This document shows positions 25,015-33,648 of a stretch of 64,000 nucleotides of DNA, one piece after another; positions within the stretch are counted from its first letter, which is position 1, and every line of letters begins with the position of its first letter. The stretch lies in the NCBI GenBank assembly GCA_900537125.1, contig UNRJ01000001.1, positions 310,001-374,000 on the forward strand, in the 5' to 3' direction. A model generated the notes under the pieces. It had not been told where the DNA came from, searched no databases, and saw only the letters and a list, made by a program, of their open reading frames with translations. This DNA comes from Rhodobacteraceae bacterium Alg238-R152 (GTDB taxonomy: Bacteria > Pseudomonadota > Alphaproteobacteria > Rhodobacterales > Rhodobacteraceae). The position numbers and the translations under genes were made by a program.

Positions 25015-26634
25015 ATGACCACATCTCAGCCGGTGTCACAGTTAGGATCGCATGAGGTTTTTAACCAACCTGAACCGCAGCGGGCGGTGGATCTTTGGGG
25101 GCAAGATCAAGCGCTGAGAGAACATGCCATTGCAGCCGGAGGGCGGGGTGATCAGTTAGTGCGGGTCGGCGCCAAGTGGGGGGGAGAGACTCTGCGTGTA
25201 GCAGCGGAAGATGCGCGTCGGGATTTGCCGCGATTGAAGATGTTTGATCGCTCGGGGCGGCGCGTGGATGAGGTAGAGTTTCATCCCGGGTACCATGCGG
25301 TGATGCAGGCCGGATTGGAAGCGGGCTATACATCGTCAGCTTGGGATGGGCAGGCCGGTGGACAGGCGACCCACGCCGCGCTGGTTTACTACATGGCGCA
25401 GCTGGAGCCGGGTGTGGCTTGTCCATTGACGATGACTTATGCGGCAGTGCCTGCGCTGCGCCATCAGCCGGAGTTGGCCGAGGTTTGGACGCCGCGTTTG
25501 ACGTCTGGAGTTTATGATCCGAGTAGCACGCCAATTGCCACCAAGCGGGGCGCGACCCTGGGCATGGCGATGACCGAAAAGCAGGGTGGGTCCGATGTGC
25601 GGGCCAACACCACCAAGGCCAGCCGGGATAGTGAGGCGTATCGCCTGAATGGGCACAAATGGTTCTGTTCCGCGCCGATGTGTGACGGGTTCCTGACGCT
25701 TGCAAAGGCGGAGGGCGGGTTGACCTGTTTCCTAGTGCCGCGCTGGCTGGACGGAGAGCGCAATGGCATTCACATTCAACGGCTTAAGGACAAGTTGGGC
25801 AACAAGGCTAACGCCAGTTCTGAGATCGAATACCACAATGCGCTGGCCTACCGAATAGGCGAAGAGGGCGCAGGTGTTCGGGCGATTATTGAGATGGTGC
25901 ATCACACGCGGTTGGACACGGTGCTGGCTCCTGCAGGGTTGATGCGCGCGGCCTTGCAAGAGGCGCATTGGTGGGTGTCGTCGCGCTCGGCGTTTCAAAA
26001 GCGGTTGATTGACCAGCCGATGATGCGGTCGGTGCTGGCTGATCTGGCGGTGGACACAGAAGCGGCCCTGTCGGTGGGCATGTTCCTGGCCAGCGCGTTT
26101 GATCGGGATGATGCAGAGAGCCGGGCGCTGGCGCGGATTGGCGTGGCGCTGGCGAAATACCTCAACAACAAACGCTGTATTGGCGTGATTGCTGAGGCGA
26201 TGGAAATGCTGGGCGGTATGGGCTACGTCGAGGAGACACCGATGCCGATGCTTTATCGGGAGGCGCCGCTCAACGGCATTTGGGAAGGCTCCGGCAATGT
26301 GATCTGTCTGGATGTTTTGCGGGCGTTGGTGAAGGAGCCACAGGCGGGTGACGCGCTGATGAATGTGTTGTTGTCTATGACCGGATCTGATGCGCGTTAC
26401 GATGCGGCTTTAAAGGCGCATTTGGCGCGCTGGCCAGGGCTTCCGATGGAGGCAGAGGCCCGGTGGTTTGTTGAGAGTTTGGCGGTGCTTTTGACAGCAG
26501 CCAGCCTGATGAAAACCGCGCCGTCCGAAGTGGCGGAAGGGTATGTCAGCTCGCGGGTTGCAAGGGATCGCGGGGCGTTTCCCGGTGCTGTGGGTGGCAT
26601 GGACGTTGACGCCATCATTGCGCGGCTGGGGTAG
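25015..26634 (+). CDS. AidB-type acyl-CoA dehydrogenase family protein
   Basis: This 539-residue flavoprotein is longer than ordinary acyl-CoA dehydrogenases (about 380), matching the AidB/DndB-like branch that oxidises acyl-CoAs or protects DNA against alkylation. Visible parts are GMAMTEKQGGSDVRANTT in the FAD region, GHKWFCSAPMCDGFL, the HTRLDTVLAPAGLMR helix and LYREAPLNGIWEGSGNVI near the active site. GGGAGGAACC lies before the ATG at 25015; the frame is open to 24949 but unsupported. It is a single gene divergent from the FtsB-like gene. The substrate is unknown. Confidence 0.88.
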   Translation: MTTSQPVSQLGSHEVFNQPEPQRAVDLWGQDQALREHAIAAGGRGDQLVRVGAKWGGETLRVAAEDARRDLPRLKMFDRSGRRVDEVEFHPGYHAVMQAGLEAGYTSSAWDGQAGGQATHAALVYYMAQLEPGVACPLTMTYAAVPALRHQPELAEVWTPRLTSGVYDPSSTPIATKRGATLGMAMTEKQGGSDVRANTTKASRDSEAYRLNGHKWFCSAPMCDGFLTLAKAEGGLTCFLVPRWLDGERNGIHIQRLKDKLGNKANASSEIEYHNALAYRIGEEGAGVRAIIEMVHHTRLDTVLAPAGLMRAALQEAHWWVSSRSAFQKRLIDQPMMRSVLADLAVDTEAALSVGMFLASAFDRDDAESRALARIGVALAKYLNNKRCIGVIAEAMEMLGGMGYVEETPMPMLYREAPLNGIWEGSGNVICLDVLRALVKEPQAGDALMNVLLSMTGSDARYDAALKAHLARWPGLPMEAEARWFVESLAVLLTAASLMKTAPSEVAEGYVSSRVARDRGAFPGAVGGMDVDAIIARLG

Positions 26635-26942
26635 GATTTTAACCAGCCAATTTGTGCGAAAATTTGCGTCGGTATCATGGCTGCTTTGCGGAGGTGCGTG
26701 TTTTGGGCGCGTGAGGTGTTGCGTTTGTGAATGCAGCGGGCGGAGGGTTAGACGGATTAAAACGAGGTTTTCTGGGGGACTGGGTTACATTTTGTCTGGA
26801 TGAGGCTTTCAGCAGGCAACACGGTGGAGGTTGTTAAATGATAGACCAAGTAGAAGGTATGCTCTACCTTAACAAGAAATTCATCAACCAAGGGCTGGCC
26901 AAATACACGGCCTGTATCTCATTTGAGGAAGGAATATTACCA
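26635..26942. other. 308-nt gap before the secreted protein gene
   Basis: No gene or terminator is evident. A short dyad AAGGTA-TGCTC-TACCTT lies at 26854-26870. An ATG at 26838 with GGAGG 7 nt upstream is in frame with the next gene and would add 35 residues before its signal peptide; it could be a leader start or an alternative start. Confidence 0.4.
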
Positions 26943-27479
26943 ATGACCAACTTAAAACCCGTTCAGTCTCTGATTTCCGGAATGACCGTAGCAATTGCGA
27001 TGTTTGCAGCTTCCGCAGTTTACGCTTCGGATGAAAACGTCCTGCCAACCACGGACGACAGCGTTGAGACATATCTGAGTTCAAAGTTCTGGACAGTCTT
27101 TAAAAACAACTCGCGGCACTCCTGTTTCATTGAATGGCGCAGTGATAACAGCGTGGTTCAAGCCGGCTTAACGAAGGCGCAAGACGCCGGATATCTGGGC
27201 GCGTTTGTGAAAGGTGTTGAGCCGTCTGAAGGAGAGAAAGCCATCGCCATTGTGTTAAATGGCAATCTCTATACCGGCAGCGCCTCCACTGTGTCCCAAT
27301 CGTTGGCCGGTGGTTTCAAAGGCGGATACATCGTTTTTGACAACCCGGCATTTGTGACCGATCTTGAGAAAGCCCGCGAATTTGTGGCGTTCCAAGGCTC
27401 ACCTCGGGCTATCACGGTGAAACTCAAAACACCCAAAAACGCGATCGAAAGAGCACAGGAGTGCATGGCGAGTTTTTGA
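26943..27479 (+). CDS. Secreted protein of unknown function
   Basis: I do not recognise a family. The 178-residue protein begins with a clear signal peptide (MTNLKPVQSLISGMTVAIAM, cleavage near VYA/SD at 31). The mature part has Cys in NSRHSCFIEW and a C-terminal IERAQECMASF, which could form a disulfide. The middle (GEKAIAIVLNGNLYTGSAST, GGFKGGYIVF) looks like a mixed alpha/beta fold. GAGGAAGGA lies about 9 nt before this ATG. A 35-residue longer frame from 26838 would put the signal peptide inside the protein, so the shorter start is preferred. It is probably monocistronic. Confidence 0.7.
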   Translation: MTNLKPVQSLISGMTVAIAMFAASAVYASDENVLPTTDDSVETYLSSKFWTVFKNNSRHSCFIEWRSDNSVVQAGLTKAQDAGYLGAFVKGVEPSEGEKAIAIVLNGNLYTGSASTVSQSLAGGFKGGYIVFDNPAFVTDLEKAREFVAFQGSPRAITVKLKTPKNAIERAQECMASF

Positions 27480-27603
27480 TTGATCGCAATCGGTGAAACG
27501 GCGGTCCCATGTTCTCAATTGTAGGACTGAGGCTGGGCTGCCATTTTGAGGCGCCATAGCGTGGCTTGATAATATTTTTGGAGCCGAAAGCGACCTCAAT
27601 CCA

Positions 27604-27634
27604 GAAAAAAAGGCGCTCTGATTGGAGCGCCTTT
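27604..27634 (-). terminator. Terminator after fba
   Basis: AAAGGCGCTC and GAGCGCCTTT (27609-27618 with 27625-27634) pair perfectly. On the minus strand the hairpin is followed by a run of seven T, 32 nt after the fba stop. Confidence 0.88.
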
Positions 27635-27665
27635 GTAGTTCTGTTTATTTTGTGATCGCTCGGGC

Positions 27666-28559
27666 TTAGCCTGCGATAGACGCCTGATAGATGCCGTCGA
27701 TGCTGTCTGCGATGGTGGCGGCAAACTCTTCGTCGCTTTGCCGCGCGGACAGGCCTTCGGTCAGGGCGCGGGAAAAACTGGCAATCATGCCGGTGTTCTC
27801 GGTGAGTTTGGCGTTGGCTTCTTCGCGGGAGTAGCCGCCAGACAGCGCCACAACTTTCATCACGCGTGGGTGGTCAACCAAGGTTTTGTACTGATTGGCA
27901 TTGTTGGGCAGGGTCAGTTTCAACATGACCTGCTGGTCTTCTGGCAGGATATCCAGTGCGGCGGTCAGCTCGGCCAGCAGGATGTCTTCGGCCTCTGCTT
28001 TGTCGGCGATGGAGATAGTCACTTCTGGCTCGATGATGGGCATCAGGCCGTGGCGGATGATTTGTTCGCCCACCATGAACTGCTGCGCCACAATTGCGCG
28101 GATGCCGTCGGCGTTGGCGGCGGAAATCACGGAGCGCATTTTGGTGCCAAACACACCTTTGGCGGCGGCGCGTTCACACAGGGTGTCGAGCTCCGGCATT
28201 GGCTTCATCATCTGAACGCCGTTTTCCTCAGCTTCGAGGCCTTTGTCGACCTTCAGGAAGGGCACAACGCCGCGCTGTTCCCACATGTAAGTCGGGGTTG
28301 GCATGCCGTCGATGTCGCGGTCCATGGTCATTTCAAACAGGATTGCGCCAACAACTTTGTCGCCGGTGAAGGCGGGGGCCTGGGCAATGCGGGAGCGCAT
28401 GCCATGGATCAGGTCAAACATCTCCGCATCGTTGCTGTAGGCATCGGCCTCAACACCATAGAGGCCAAGCGCCTTTGGGGTGGAGCCGCCGGATTGATCC
28501 AACGCCGCGATGAAGCCTTGGCCGTTGGAGATTTTTTCTGCTTGAGCTTGGTTTGACAT
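27666..28559 (-). CDS. fba: Class I fructose-bisphosphate aldolase
   Basis: The enzyme interconverts fructose-1,6-bisphosphate with the two triose phosphates in glycolysis and gluconeogenesis. The 297-residue sequence matches class I (Schiff-base) aldolases: IAALDQSGGSTPKAL near the N terminus, GLMPIIEPEVT and the probable Schiff-base lysine in MLKLTLPN, then VALSGGYSREEANAKL. The ATG at 28559 has GGGGA upstream; the longer frame to 28667 is not supported. It follows pgk on the same strand with a 168-nt gap that holds a two-tier hairpin, so it probably has its own promoter or leader control. Confidence 0.93.
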   Translation of the reverse strand: MSNQAQAEKISNGQGFIAALDQSGGSTPKALGLYGVEADAYSNDAEMFDLIHGMRSRIAQAPAFTGDKVVGAILFEMTMDRDIDGMPTPTYMWEQRGVVPFLKVDKGLEAEENGVQMMKPMPELDTLCERAAAKGVFGTKMRSVISAANADGIRAIVAQQFMVGEQIIRHGLMPIIEPEVTISIADKAEAEDILLAELTAALDILPEDQQVMLKLTLPNNANQYKTLVDHPRVMKVVALSGGYSREEANAKLTENTGMIASFSRALTEGLSARQSDEEFAATIADSIDGIYQASIAG

Positions 28560-28602
28560 ATCTGTCCCCATCAAAAAAATGGTTGTGAATAAAGGGTTAG
28601 AG

Positions 28603-28641
28603 ACCCGTTGCCCTTGCTCATAGAGGAGCCGGACAACGGGT
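28603..28641 (-). promoter_or_regulatory. Two-tier hairpin in the fba leader
   Basis: ACCCGTTG (28603-28610) pairs perfectly with CAACGGGT (28634-28641), enclosing a second stem GCTC/GAGC (28616-28619 with 28626-28629). It lies 44-82 nt before the fba start. It has no T-run, so it looks more like a leader element than a pgk terminator. Confidence 0.4.
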
Positions 28642-28701
28642 GCAATTATGGTGGCGCTACCGCTCATTAATTTGAGGGTCGGATTAAATTAGCGCCTTTG
28701 T

Positions 28702-28720
28702 TTTGCGCGGTTTGCGCAAA
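28702..28720. promoter_or_regulatory. Inverted repeat between pgk and fba
   Basis: TTTGCGC (28702-28708) and GCGCAAA (28714-28720) are a perfect 7-bp dyad 8 nt after the pgk stop. On the minus strand no T-run follows, so it may be an operator for fba or an mRNA 3'-end stem. Confidence 0.35.
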
Positions 28721-28727
28721 TTTGGTG

Positions 28728-29918
28728 TTATTGGCTCAGTGCCGCCACACCGGGCAGTTCTTTGCCTTCCATCCATTCCAGGAATGCGCCGCCGGCGGTG
28801 GAGATGTAGCTGAAATCAGCCGCAGCACCAGAGGCATTTAGCGCGGCCACGGTGTCACCACCGCCTGCGACGGAAACCAGTTTGCCCGCTTTGGTCAGTG
28901 CTGCTGCCTGTAAGGCGGCGGCGTCGGTGGCAGCGTTGAACGGTTCGATTTCAAAGGCGCCCATCGGACCGTTCCAGATTAAGGTTTTGGAGGCTTCAAA
29001 CACTTTCGCCACGGCAGTCACCGTGGCGGGACCTGCATCCAAGATCATGGCGTCGGCTGGGCAGGCGTCCGCAGAAACAGTTTCATTGGCGGCATTGGCA
29101 GCAAACTCGCGGGCCACAACCACGTCGGTGGGCAGGACAATGGTGCAGCCAGCAGCCTTGGCTTTGGTGAGGATTTCGGACGCAGTGTTGGTCATATCGT
29201 GCTCAGCCAGCGATTTGCCAACGTCGATGCCTTGCGCCGCGAGGAAGGTATTGGCCATGCCGCCACCAATCACGATGTTGTCGACCTTGTCGACCAGATT
29301 GCCAAGCAGTTCCAGTTTGGTGGAGACTTTGGCACCACCAACAACAGCGGTCACCGGGCGTACCGGATCAGCAAGCGCGCTTTCCAGGGCTGAGAGTTCG
29401 GCCTGCATCAAGCGGCCGGCGCAGGCGGGCAGGGCGTGGGCCAGGCCGCAGGTGGAACTATGGGCGCGGTGGGCGGCGGAGAAGGCGTCGTTGCAGAAAA
29501 TGTCGCCGAGCTGGGCCATGGCGGCGGTCAGGTCGGCGTCGTTTTTGGTTTCACCCGCGTGGTATCGGGTGTTTTCCAGCAGCAGCACATCACCTTCCGC
29601 CAGCGCATTGACAGCGGCTTCGGCGGCGGGACCAACACAGTCAGCGGCAAACATCACTTTGGTGCCAAAGGCCGCTTCAAGTGCGGGGACGAGTTGCTGC
29701 AGAGACATTTCTGGTACGCGTTCGCCTTTGGGGCGGCCAAAGTGCGCCAGCAGGATTGGTTTGCCACCAGCGGCAAGAATGTCTTTCACCGTGGGCACAA
29801 TGCGATCTATGCGGGTGGTGTCGGTGACTTGGCCATTGGCAACCGGTACGTTGATGTCCACGCGGGTCAGCACATTTTTGCCGCTTAGCTGCATTTCATC
29901 GAGGGTCTTCCACGCCAT
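28728..29918 (-). CDS. pgk: Phosphoglycerate kinase
   Basis: Pgk transfers phosphate between 1,3-bisphosphoglycerate and ADP in glycolysis. The 396-residue protein has the N-terminal [31 protein letters not shown], the hinge and nucleotide-site pieces [10 protein letters not shown] and [12 protein letters not shown], and ends in [19 protein letters not shown], all invariant family blocks. The ATG at 29918 is 9 nt after GGAG; an in-frame TTG at 29933 is less likely. It is divergent from the cyclophilin gene at 30048 and upstream of fba. Confidence 0.96.
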   Translation of the reverse strand: MAWKTLDEMQLSGKNVLTRVDINVPVANGQVTDTTRIDRIVPTVKDILAAGGKPILLAHFGRPKGERVPEMSLQQLVPALEAAFGTKVMFAADCVGPAAEAAVNALAEGDVLLLENTRYHAGETKNDADLTAAMAQLGDIFCNDAFSAAHRAHSSTCGLAHALPACAGRLMQAELSALESALADPVRPVTAVVGGAKVSTKLELLGNLVDKVDNIVIGGGMANTFLAAQGIDVGKSLAEHDMTNTASEILTKAKAAGCTIVLPTDVVVAREFAANAANETVSADACPADAMILDAGPATVTAVAKVFEASKTLIWNGPMGAFEIEPFNAATDAAALQAAALTKAGKLVSVAGGGDTVAALNASGAAADFSYISTAGGAFLEWMEGKELPGVAALSQ

Positions 29919-30047
29919 GGTCTCAATCTCCAAAGAAAATCCGTTGCCGCATTCCTAGCGCACTGGGACATAGGGTCAACGCTCTCTTGGCATTCACCGA
30001 TGGGATGTTTAACTACGGGGCAAGTATTTACATTGAGGAGCGCCGAC

Positions 30048-30560
30048 ATGGCTGAGATCAAAGATCCTGAGAACACAATCCTGATGGAACTGACCGGTGG
30101 TACGGTTGTCATCGAGCTGCTGCCGGATGTGGCACCAGGCCATGCGGAACGCATGAAGGAGCTGGCGCGCTCTGGTCAGTACGACAACGTGTGTTTTCAC
30201 CGCGTGATCGACGGCTTCATGGCGCAAACTGGCGACGTGGCCAACGGCAACATGGAAAAAGATTTCAACCTGCGCAGCGCAGGCACCGGTGGCTCTGAGT
30301 TGCCAGATCTGAAAGCGGAATTCTCCAAGCTGCCTCACGATCGTGGCACATTGGGCGCGGCGCGCAGCCAGATGCCGGATTCTGCCAACAGCCAATTCTT
30401 CATCAACTTCAAAGACAACCACTTTCTGAACGGCCAATACACTGTCTATGGCCGTGTGACCTCCGGCATGGAGCACGTGGACGCGATTGTGAAAGGTGAG
30501 CCGCCTGCGAACCCGGACCGTATGATCAGCGTGAAGGTGGCGGCCGATGTCGATGCTTAA
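30048..30560 (+). CDS. ppiB: Cytosolic cyclophilin-type peptidyl-prolyl isomerase
   Basis: Cyclophilins speed cis-trans isomerisation of proline bonds. The 170-residue protein lacks a signal peptide and so should act in the cytoplasm. It contains the catalytic block FHRVIDGFMAQTGDV, ANSQFFINF and a late FLNGQYTVYGRV. GAGGAGCGCCGAC precedes the ATG; 16 upstream in-frame codons have no ribosome site. It overlaps the following exported cyclophilin by 14 nt and clearly shares ancestry with it, so this is a tandem duplication specialised by compartment. Confidence 0.93.
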   Translation: MAEIKDPENTILMELTGGTVVIELLPDVAPGHAERMKELARSGQYDNVCFHRVIDGFMAQTGDVANGNMEKDFNLRSAGTGGSELPDLKAEFSKLPHDRGTLGAARSQMPDSANSQFFINFKDNHFLNGQYTVYGRVTSGMEHVDAIVKGEPPANPDRMISVKVAADVDA

Positions 30561-31098
30561 GCTTGCAGCCGCCTTTGCCGTGATGGCCAGCCCTGCGTTG
30601 GCCACCGGCATTCAGATCGAGGTGGAAGGTGAGGCCAATGGTGTCATCACCATCGACTTGTACGAAGATGTGGCCCCCAAACACGTGGAACAAATCACCG
30701 CTTTGGCGGCAGAAGGTCAGTATGATGGCGTGGTGTTCCACCGCGTGATTGACGGCTTCATGGCGCAAACGGGTGATGTGAAGTTTGGCAAAGACGGCGG
30801 TAACATGGCGCGCGCCGGAATGGGCGGCTCTGATCGCCCGGACCTGCCGGCGGAGTTTTCCGACAAGAACTTTGATCGGGGTGTGATTGGTATGGCGCGC
30901 AGCCAGAACCCAAACTCCGCCAATAGCCAGTTCTTTATCATGTTTGCCCCGGCGCCACATTTGAACGGCCAGTACACTGTTGTTGGTCATGTGACCGAGG
31001 GCATGGACGTTGTTGATGCGATCAAGCTGGGCAAAGGCCAAAACGGTGCCGTGATTGGCCAGCCGGACTTGATGAAAAAGGTCACTGTGACGGAGTGA
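30547..31098 (+). CDS. Periplasmic cyclophilin-type peptidyl-prolyl isomerase
   Basis: The 183-residue protein repeats the cyclophilin plan of its upstream neighbour (FHRVIDGFMAQTGDV, SANSQFFIMF, LNGQYTVVGHV) but begins with a signal peptide (MLKLAAAFAVMASPALA, cleavage near ALA/TG), placing it in the periplasm. The start is ATG 30547, or ATG 30553 two codons later. The 14-nt overlap with the cytosolic copy suggests coupled translation. It corresponds to PpiA-type enzymes by location rather than by close sequence. A strong terminator follows. Confidence 0.9.
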   Translation: MSMLKLAAAFAVMASPALATGIQIEVEGEANGVITIDLYEDVAPKHVEQITALAAEGQYDGVVFHRVIDGFMAQTGDVKFGKDGGNMARAGMGGSDRPDLPAEFSDKNFDRGVIGMARSQNPNSANSQFFIMFAPAPHLNGQYTVVGHVTEGMDVVDAIKLGKGQNGAVIGQPDLMKKVTVTE

Positions 31099-31128
31099 TC
31101 GGCATCGCGTCTGTGGCGTGATGGATGA

Positions 31129-31166
31129 AAAAAGGCCCATCGCAGGGATTGCGGTGGGCCTTTTCT
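31129..31166 (+). terminator. Terminator after the cyclophilin pair
   Basis: A 15-bp stem (AAAAGGCCCATCGCA with TGCGGTGGGCCTTTT, one wobble) closes the operon, followed by TTTTCTTTT. It also lies 3' of the converging methyltransferase gene. Confidence 0.9.
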
Positions 31167-31191
31167 TTTGGGGATGGTGCGCAATGCTGGG

Positions 31192-32412
31192 TTAATGCAT
31201 TTGGCGATCCGGGTTGGGTGTGTCCGGTGTATCCGGCACATACCATGAGGGGGTGGCCTCAGGCACCGGTGCAAAGGTGCTGCGGCTGTTCACACCCCGC
31301 TGCCAGATGATTGGACGCTCGGCTGCGGCGGTGTCGTGGATTGAAACGCTGAGTTTGGTGGCGTCATGTTGGGCTGTGATGGTGACCTGTGAGCCAACAG
31401 TGACCGGGGTAGACTGTTCCAGAAGATAGGAGAAGCGCCCCCAGTGGCCGTCGGTGTTCAGGTCGTTTGAGACGGAAATGCCTGGCGCCAGCACCATGTC
31501 AAAGCTGACCACAACGGCGTGGGCCGTGCCTATGGTGGTGCAGAACAGCGGCAATGTGATCTTGCCGTGGGTCATGTCCGGACGAGTGAAATCAAAGTGG
31601 AACAGATCGCTGGTGGGGCCAAGGGGACGCAAGCCGCAGGCGGCGGAGTCGTTGGGGGTGACCTGCGCCACATTGGCAAATTTGTGGAAGGCGCTGAGAT
31701 CAAAGCCTTCGGCCTCCAGTGGGCGGTATTGGTTCCGTAGCGCAGCGCTTTCCACCAACTGCGCTTTGAGCGTGCCGCTTTCAGGCACAGCGCGCGCGCT
31801 GGGTTTGGCGAGGTGTTCCATCGCGTGGGTCAACGTGGCCAAGGCACCTTCACCCAAGAGGTTGCTGTCTACAATTTCGGAGACCACAACGTCGGCGCGT
31901 TCCGGGAGGTCTTCGCCAATGATCAACTCGTGGGACCATTTGGACAGAACAGTGATTTTTTCGCTAAGGCCATTGTCGGCAATCACCTGTTTGGCGGCGG
32001 CGGCAATGAGGGGCTGGCCTTCGATGGCATAGACATGTTTGGCACCAGCGCGCGCAGCCAGCATGGCGGTGAGGCCAGCGCCACAGCCGATGTCGAGCAC
32101 GATGTCGCCCGGCTGCACCTTGGCAGCAATGGCCTTGGCGTAGGCCTGATTGCGCACGGTGTCAGCCAGCATGGGGAAGTGCCAGCGGGGCACAAACATC
32201 TGATGCAACTGCTCTTTCAGGAGATGCGCTGTGTGATGATGCGGGTCTTTCGCTAGCGCTTGGGCCAGCAGATTGGAGGCATGTACACCGCCGTCGCCCA
32301 AGGGTGCGTTTTCAGCAAGCGCCACAAGGCTGTTGGCGTCTAACATCTCAAAACGCGGTTCGAACTCGGCAATGAGATCCAAGTCAGCGGCAGAGGGTTG
32401 TTCTTCTAACAA
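31192..32412 (-). CDS. PRMT7-like protein arginine methyltransferase homologue
   Basis: The 406-residue protein is a class I SAM-dependent methyltransferase with the hallmarks of protein arginine methyltransferases. These are WHFPMLADTVRNQAYAKAI before motif I, motif I VLDIGCGAGLTAMLAARAGA, the post-I acid in VYAIEGQ, a double-E loop VVSEIVDSNLLGEGAL, and a THW-loop-like GHWGRFSYLL. The nearest eukaryotic pattern is PRMT7. The substrate in bacteria is unknown. An N-terminal 80-residue helical segment precedes the domain. The start is TTG with AAGGAAG about 9 nt upstream. It converges on the cyclophilin operon. Confidence 0.75.
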   Translation of the reverse strand: MLEEQPSAADLDLIAEFEPRFEMLDANSLVALAENAPLGDGGVHASNLLAQALAKDPHHHTAHLLKEQLHQMFVPRWHFPMLADTVRNQAYAKAIAAKVQPGDIVLDIGCGAGLTAMLAARAGAKHVYAIEGQPLIAAAAKQVIADNGLSEKITVLSKWSHELIIGEDLPERADVVVSEIVDSNLLGEGALATLTHAMEHLAKPSARAVPESGTLKAQLVESAALRNQYRPLEAEGFDLSAFHKFANVAQVTPNDSAACGLRPLGPTSDLFHFDFTRPDMTHGKITLPLFCTTIGTAHAVVVSFDMVLAPGISVSNDLNTDGHWGRFSYLLEQSTPVTVGSQVTITAQHDATKLSVSIHDTAAAERPIIWQRGVNSRSTFAPVPEATPSWYVPDTPDTPNPDRQMH

Positions 32413-32564
32413 CTTTAATCTTCCTTTTTTGAGGCAAATGCTGCGGACCTAGCTATGCGGCAGAGGGATTGAGGATTGGTAAAGGCGTCTCACATCTGCG
32501 TGTGGGGACTGGATTGGGCGCAGGTTTCGGCGCAGCCTAAGGGGAAGCACGGGAGGTCTTGGAT

Positions 32565-33545
32565 ATGCGTGTAAGGCAATTGAAACAGTGGGTGGTTGCC
32601 GCTGCAATCGCGGTTTTGGCAAGTGGTGTGTCAGCCGATCCAAGTTTCTGGAAACACGAGTGGCCGGAGACGGACTTTTCTAAACACAGTGTTACAAACT
32701 GGGTGGAGATTTTGAGTGGCGGGCCACCAAAAGACGGGATTCCTGCGATCAGTGATCCGCAGTTCATTCGCGTGGATGATGAGGGCCGAATTGGGGATCG
32801 TGAGCCCGTTGTGACTGTAGAAATGGCAGGGGAGCTGCCGCGGGCGTACCCAATCCGCTATCTGACTTGGCACGAGATTGTGAACGACACGGTGGGCACC
32901 ACACCAATTGCAGTGACGTTTTGCCCGCTGTGCAATTCGGCAATCACATTTGATAGATTTGTGGATGGGCGGGTGTTGAGCTTTGGTGTGTCTGGCAAGC
33001 TGCGCAACAGCGATATGGTGATGTACGACCGGGAAACCCAGAGTTGGTGGCAGCAGGCGATTGGCACCGGGATTGTGGGTGAGATGACTGGGGTGAAGCT
33101 CAAAGCTCTGCCGACCTGGATGGAGAGTTGGGGGCAGTATAAAGCGCGCCATCCTGATGGGCTGGTGATGGCCGAACCCGCGCATGGTCGGCCTTATGGG
33201 CGCAATCCTTATGTAGGCTATGACAGCTCGGTGCGGCCATTTTTGTACAGCGGAGAAAACCCGCCACATGGGGTGCCGCCGCTGGTGCGGGTGGTGCGTG
33301 TCGGAGAGCGGGCTTGGCCGTTAACCCGGCTGGCGGGGGCTGGCGCGGTTACGGAGGCCGGTGTCACAATCTCTTGGCAAGAGGGGCAGGCTTCGGCGTT
33401 GGACGGGGCCACTATTGGCAAAAGCAAAGATGTGGGCAGCATTCGGGTGAAAGATGCTACAGGTAAAGATGTGCCACATGATGTGATGTTTGCCTTTGCC
33501 TTTCATGCATTTTGGCCGCAGGGGCAGTGGATGTTGGGGAAGTAG
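32565..33545 (+). CDS. Exported DUF3179 protein
   Basis: The 326-residue protein has a signal peptide (MRVRQLKQWVVAAAIAVLAS, cleavage near VSA/DP) and the DUF3179 domain, whose hallmark is VTFCPLCNSAITFDR (about 118-132) with a conserved Cys pair. Further family pieces are LTWHEIVND, SGKLRNSDMVMYDRETQSWW and the C-terminal FAFHAFWPQ. The function is unknown; the Cys pair could bind metal or be redox-active. I chose the ATG at 32565 with GGGAGG 8 nt upstream, rather than TTG 32559. It is monocistronic and divergent from the methyltransferase gene. Confidence 0.85.
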   Translation: MRVRQLKQWVVAAAIAVLASGVSADPSFWKHEWPETDFSKHSVTNWVEILSGGPPKDGIPAISDPQFIRVDDEGRIGDREPVVTVEMAGELPRAYPIRYLTWHEIVNDTVGTTPIAVTFCPLCNSAITFDRFVDGRVLSFGVSGKLRNSDMVMYDRETQSWWQQAIGTGIVGEMTGVKLKALPTWMESWGQYKARHPDGLVMAEPAHGRPYGRNPYVGYDSSVRPFLYSGENPPHGVPPLVRVVRVGERAWPLTRLAGAGAVTEAGVTISWQEGQASALDGATIGKSKDVGSIRVKDATGKDVPHDVMFAFAFHAFWPQGQWMLGK

Positions 33546-33648
33546 GCGGTGCCTGTCTGGCTAATTTCCGAGAACCGTTGACTAAAAACGACTTTCCGCG
33601 TTACGGTTGAAGCTATTGTGATTTCAATAGCTTTAGCGGGAGCGCGCC

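Noticed and set aside
26635..26837. Possible small gene or RNA in the gap after the AidB-type gene
   Set aside because: No frame with a ribosome site, no strong hairpin and no tRNA-like arms were found apart from the frame continuing into the next gene.
28852..29958. Open frame of 368 codons opposite pgk
   Set aside because: The Ala/Ser/Arg-rich translation is a typical antisense shadow of GC-rich coding sequence; pgk is certain.
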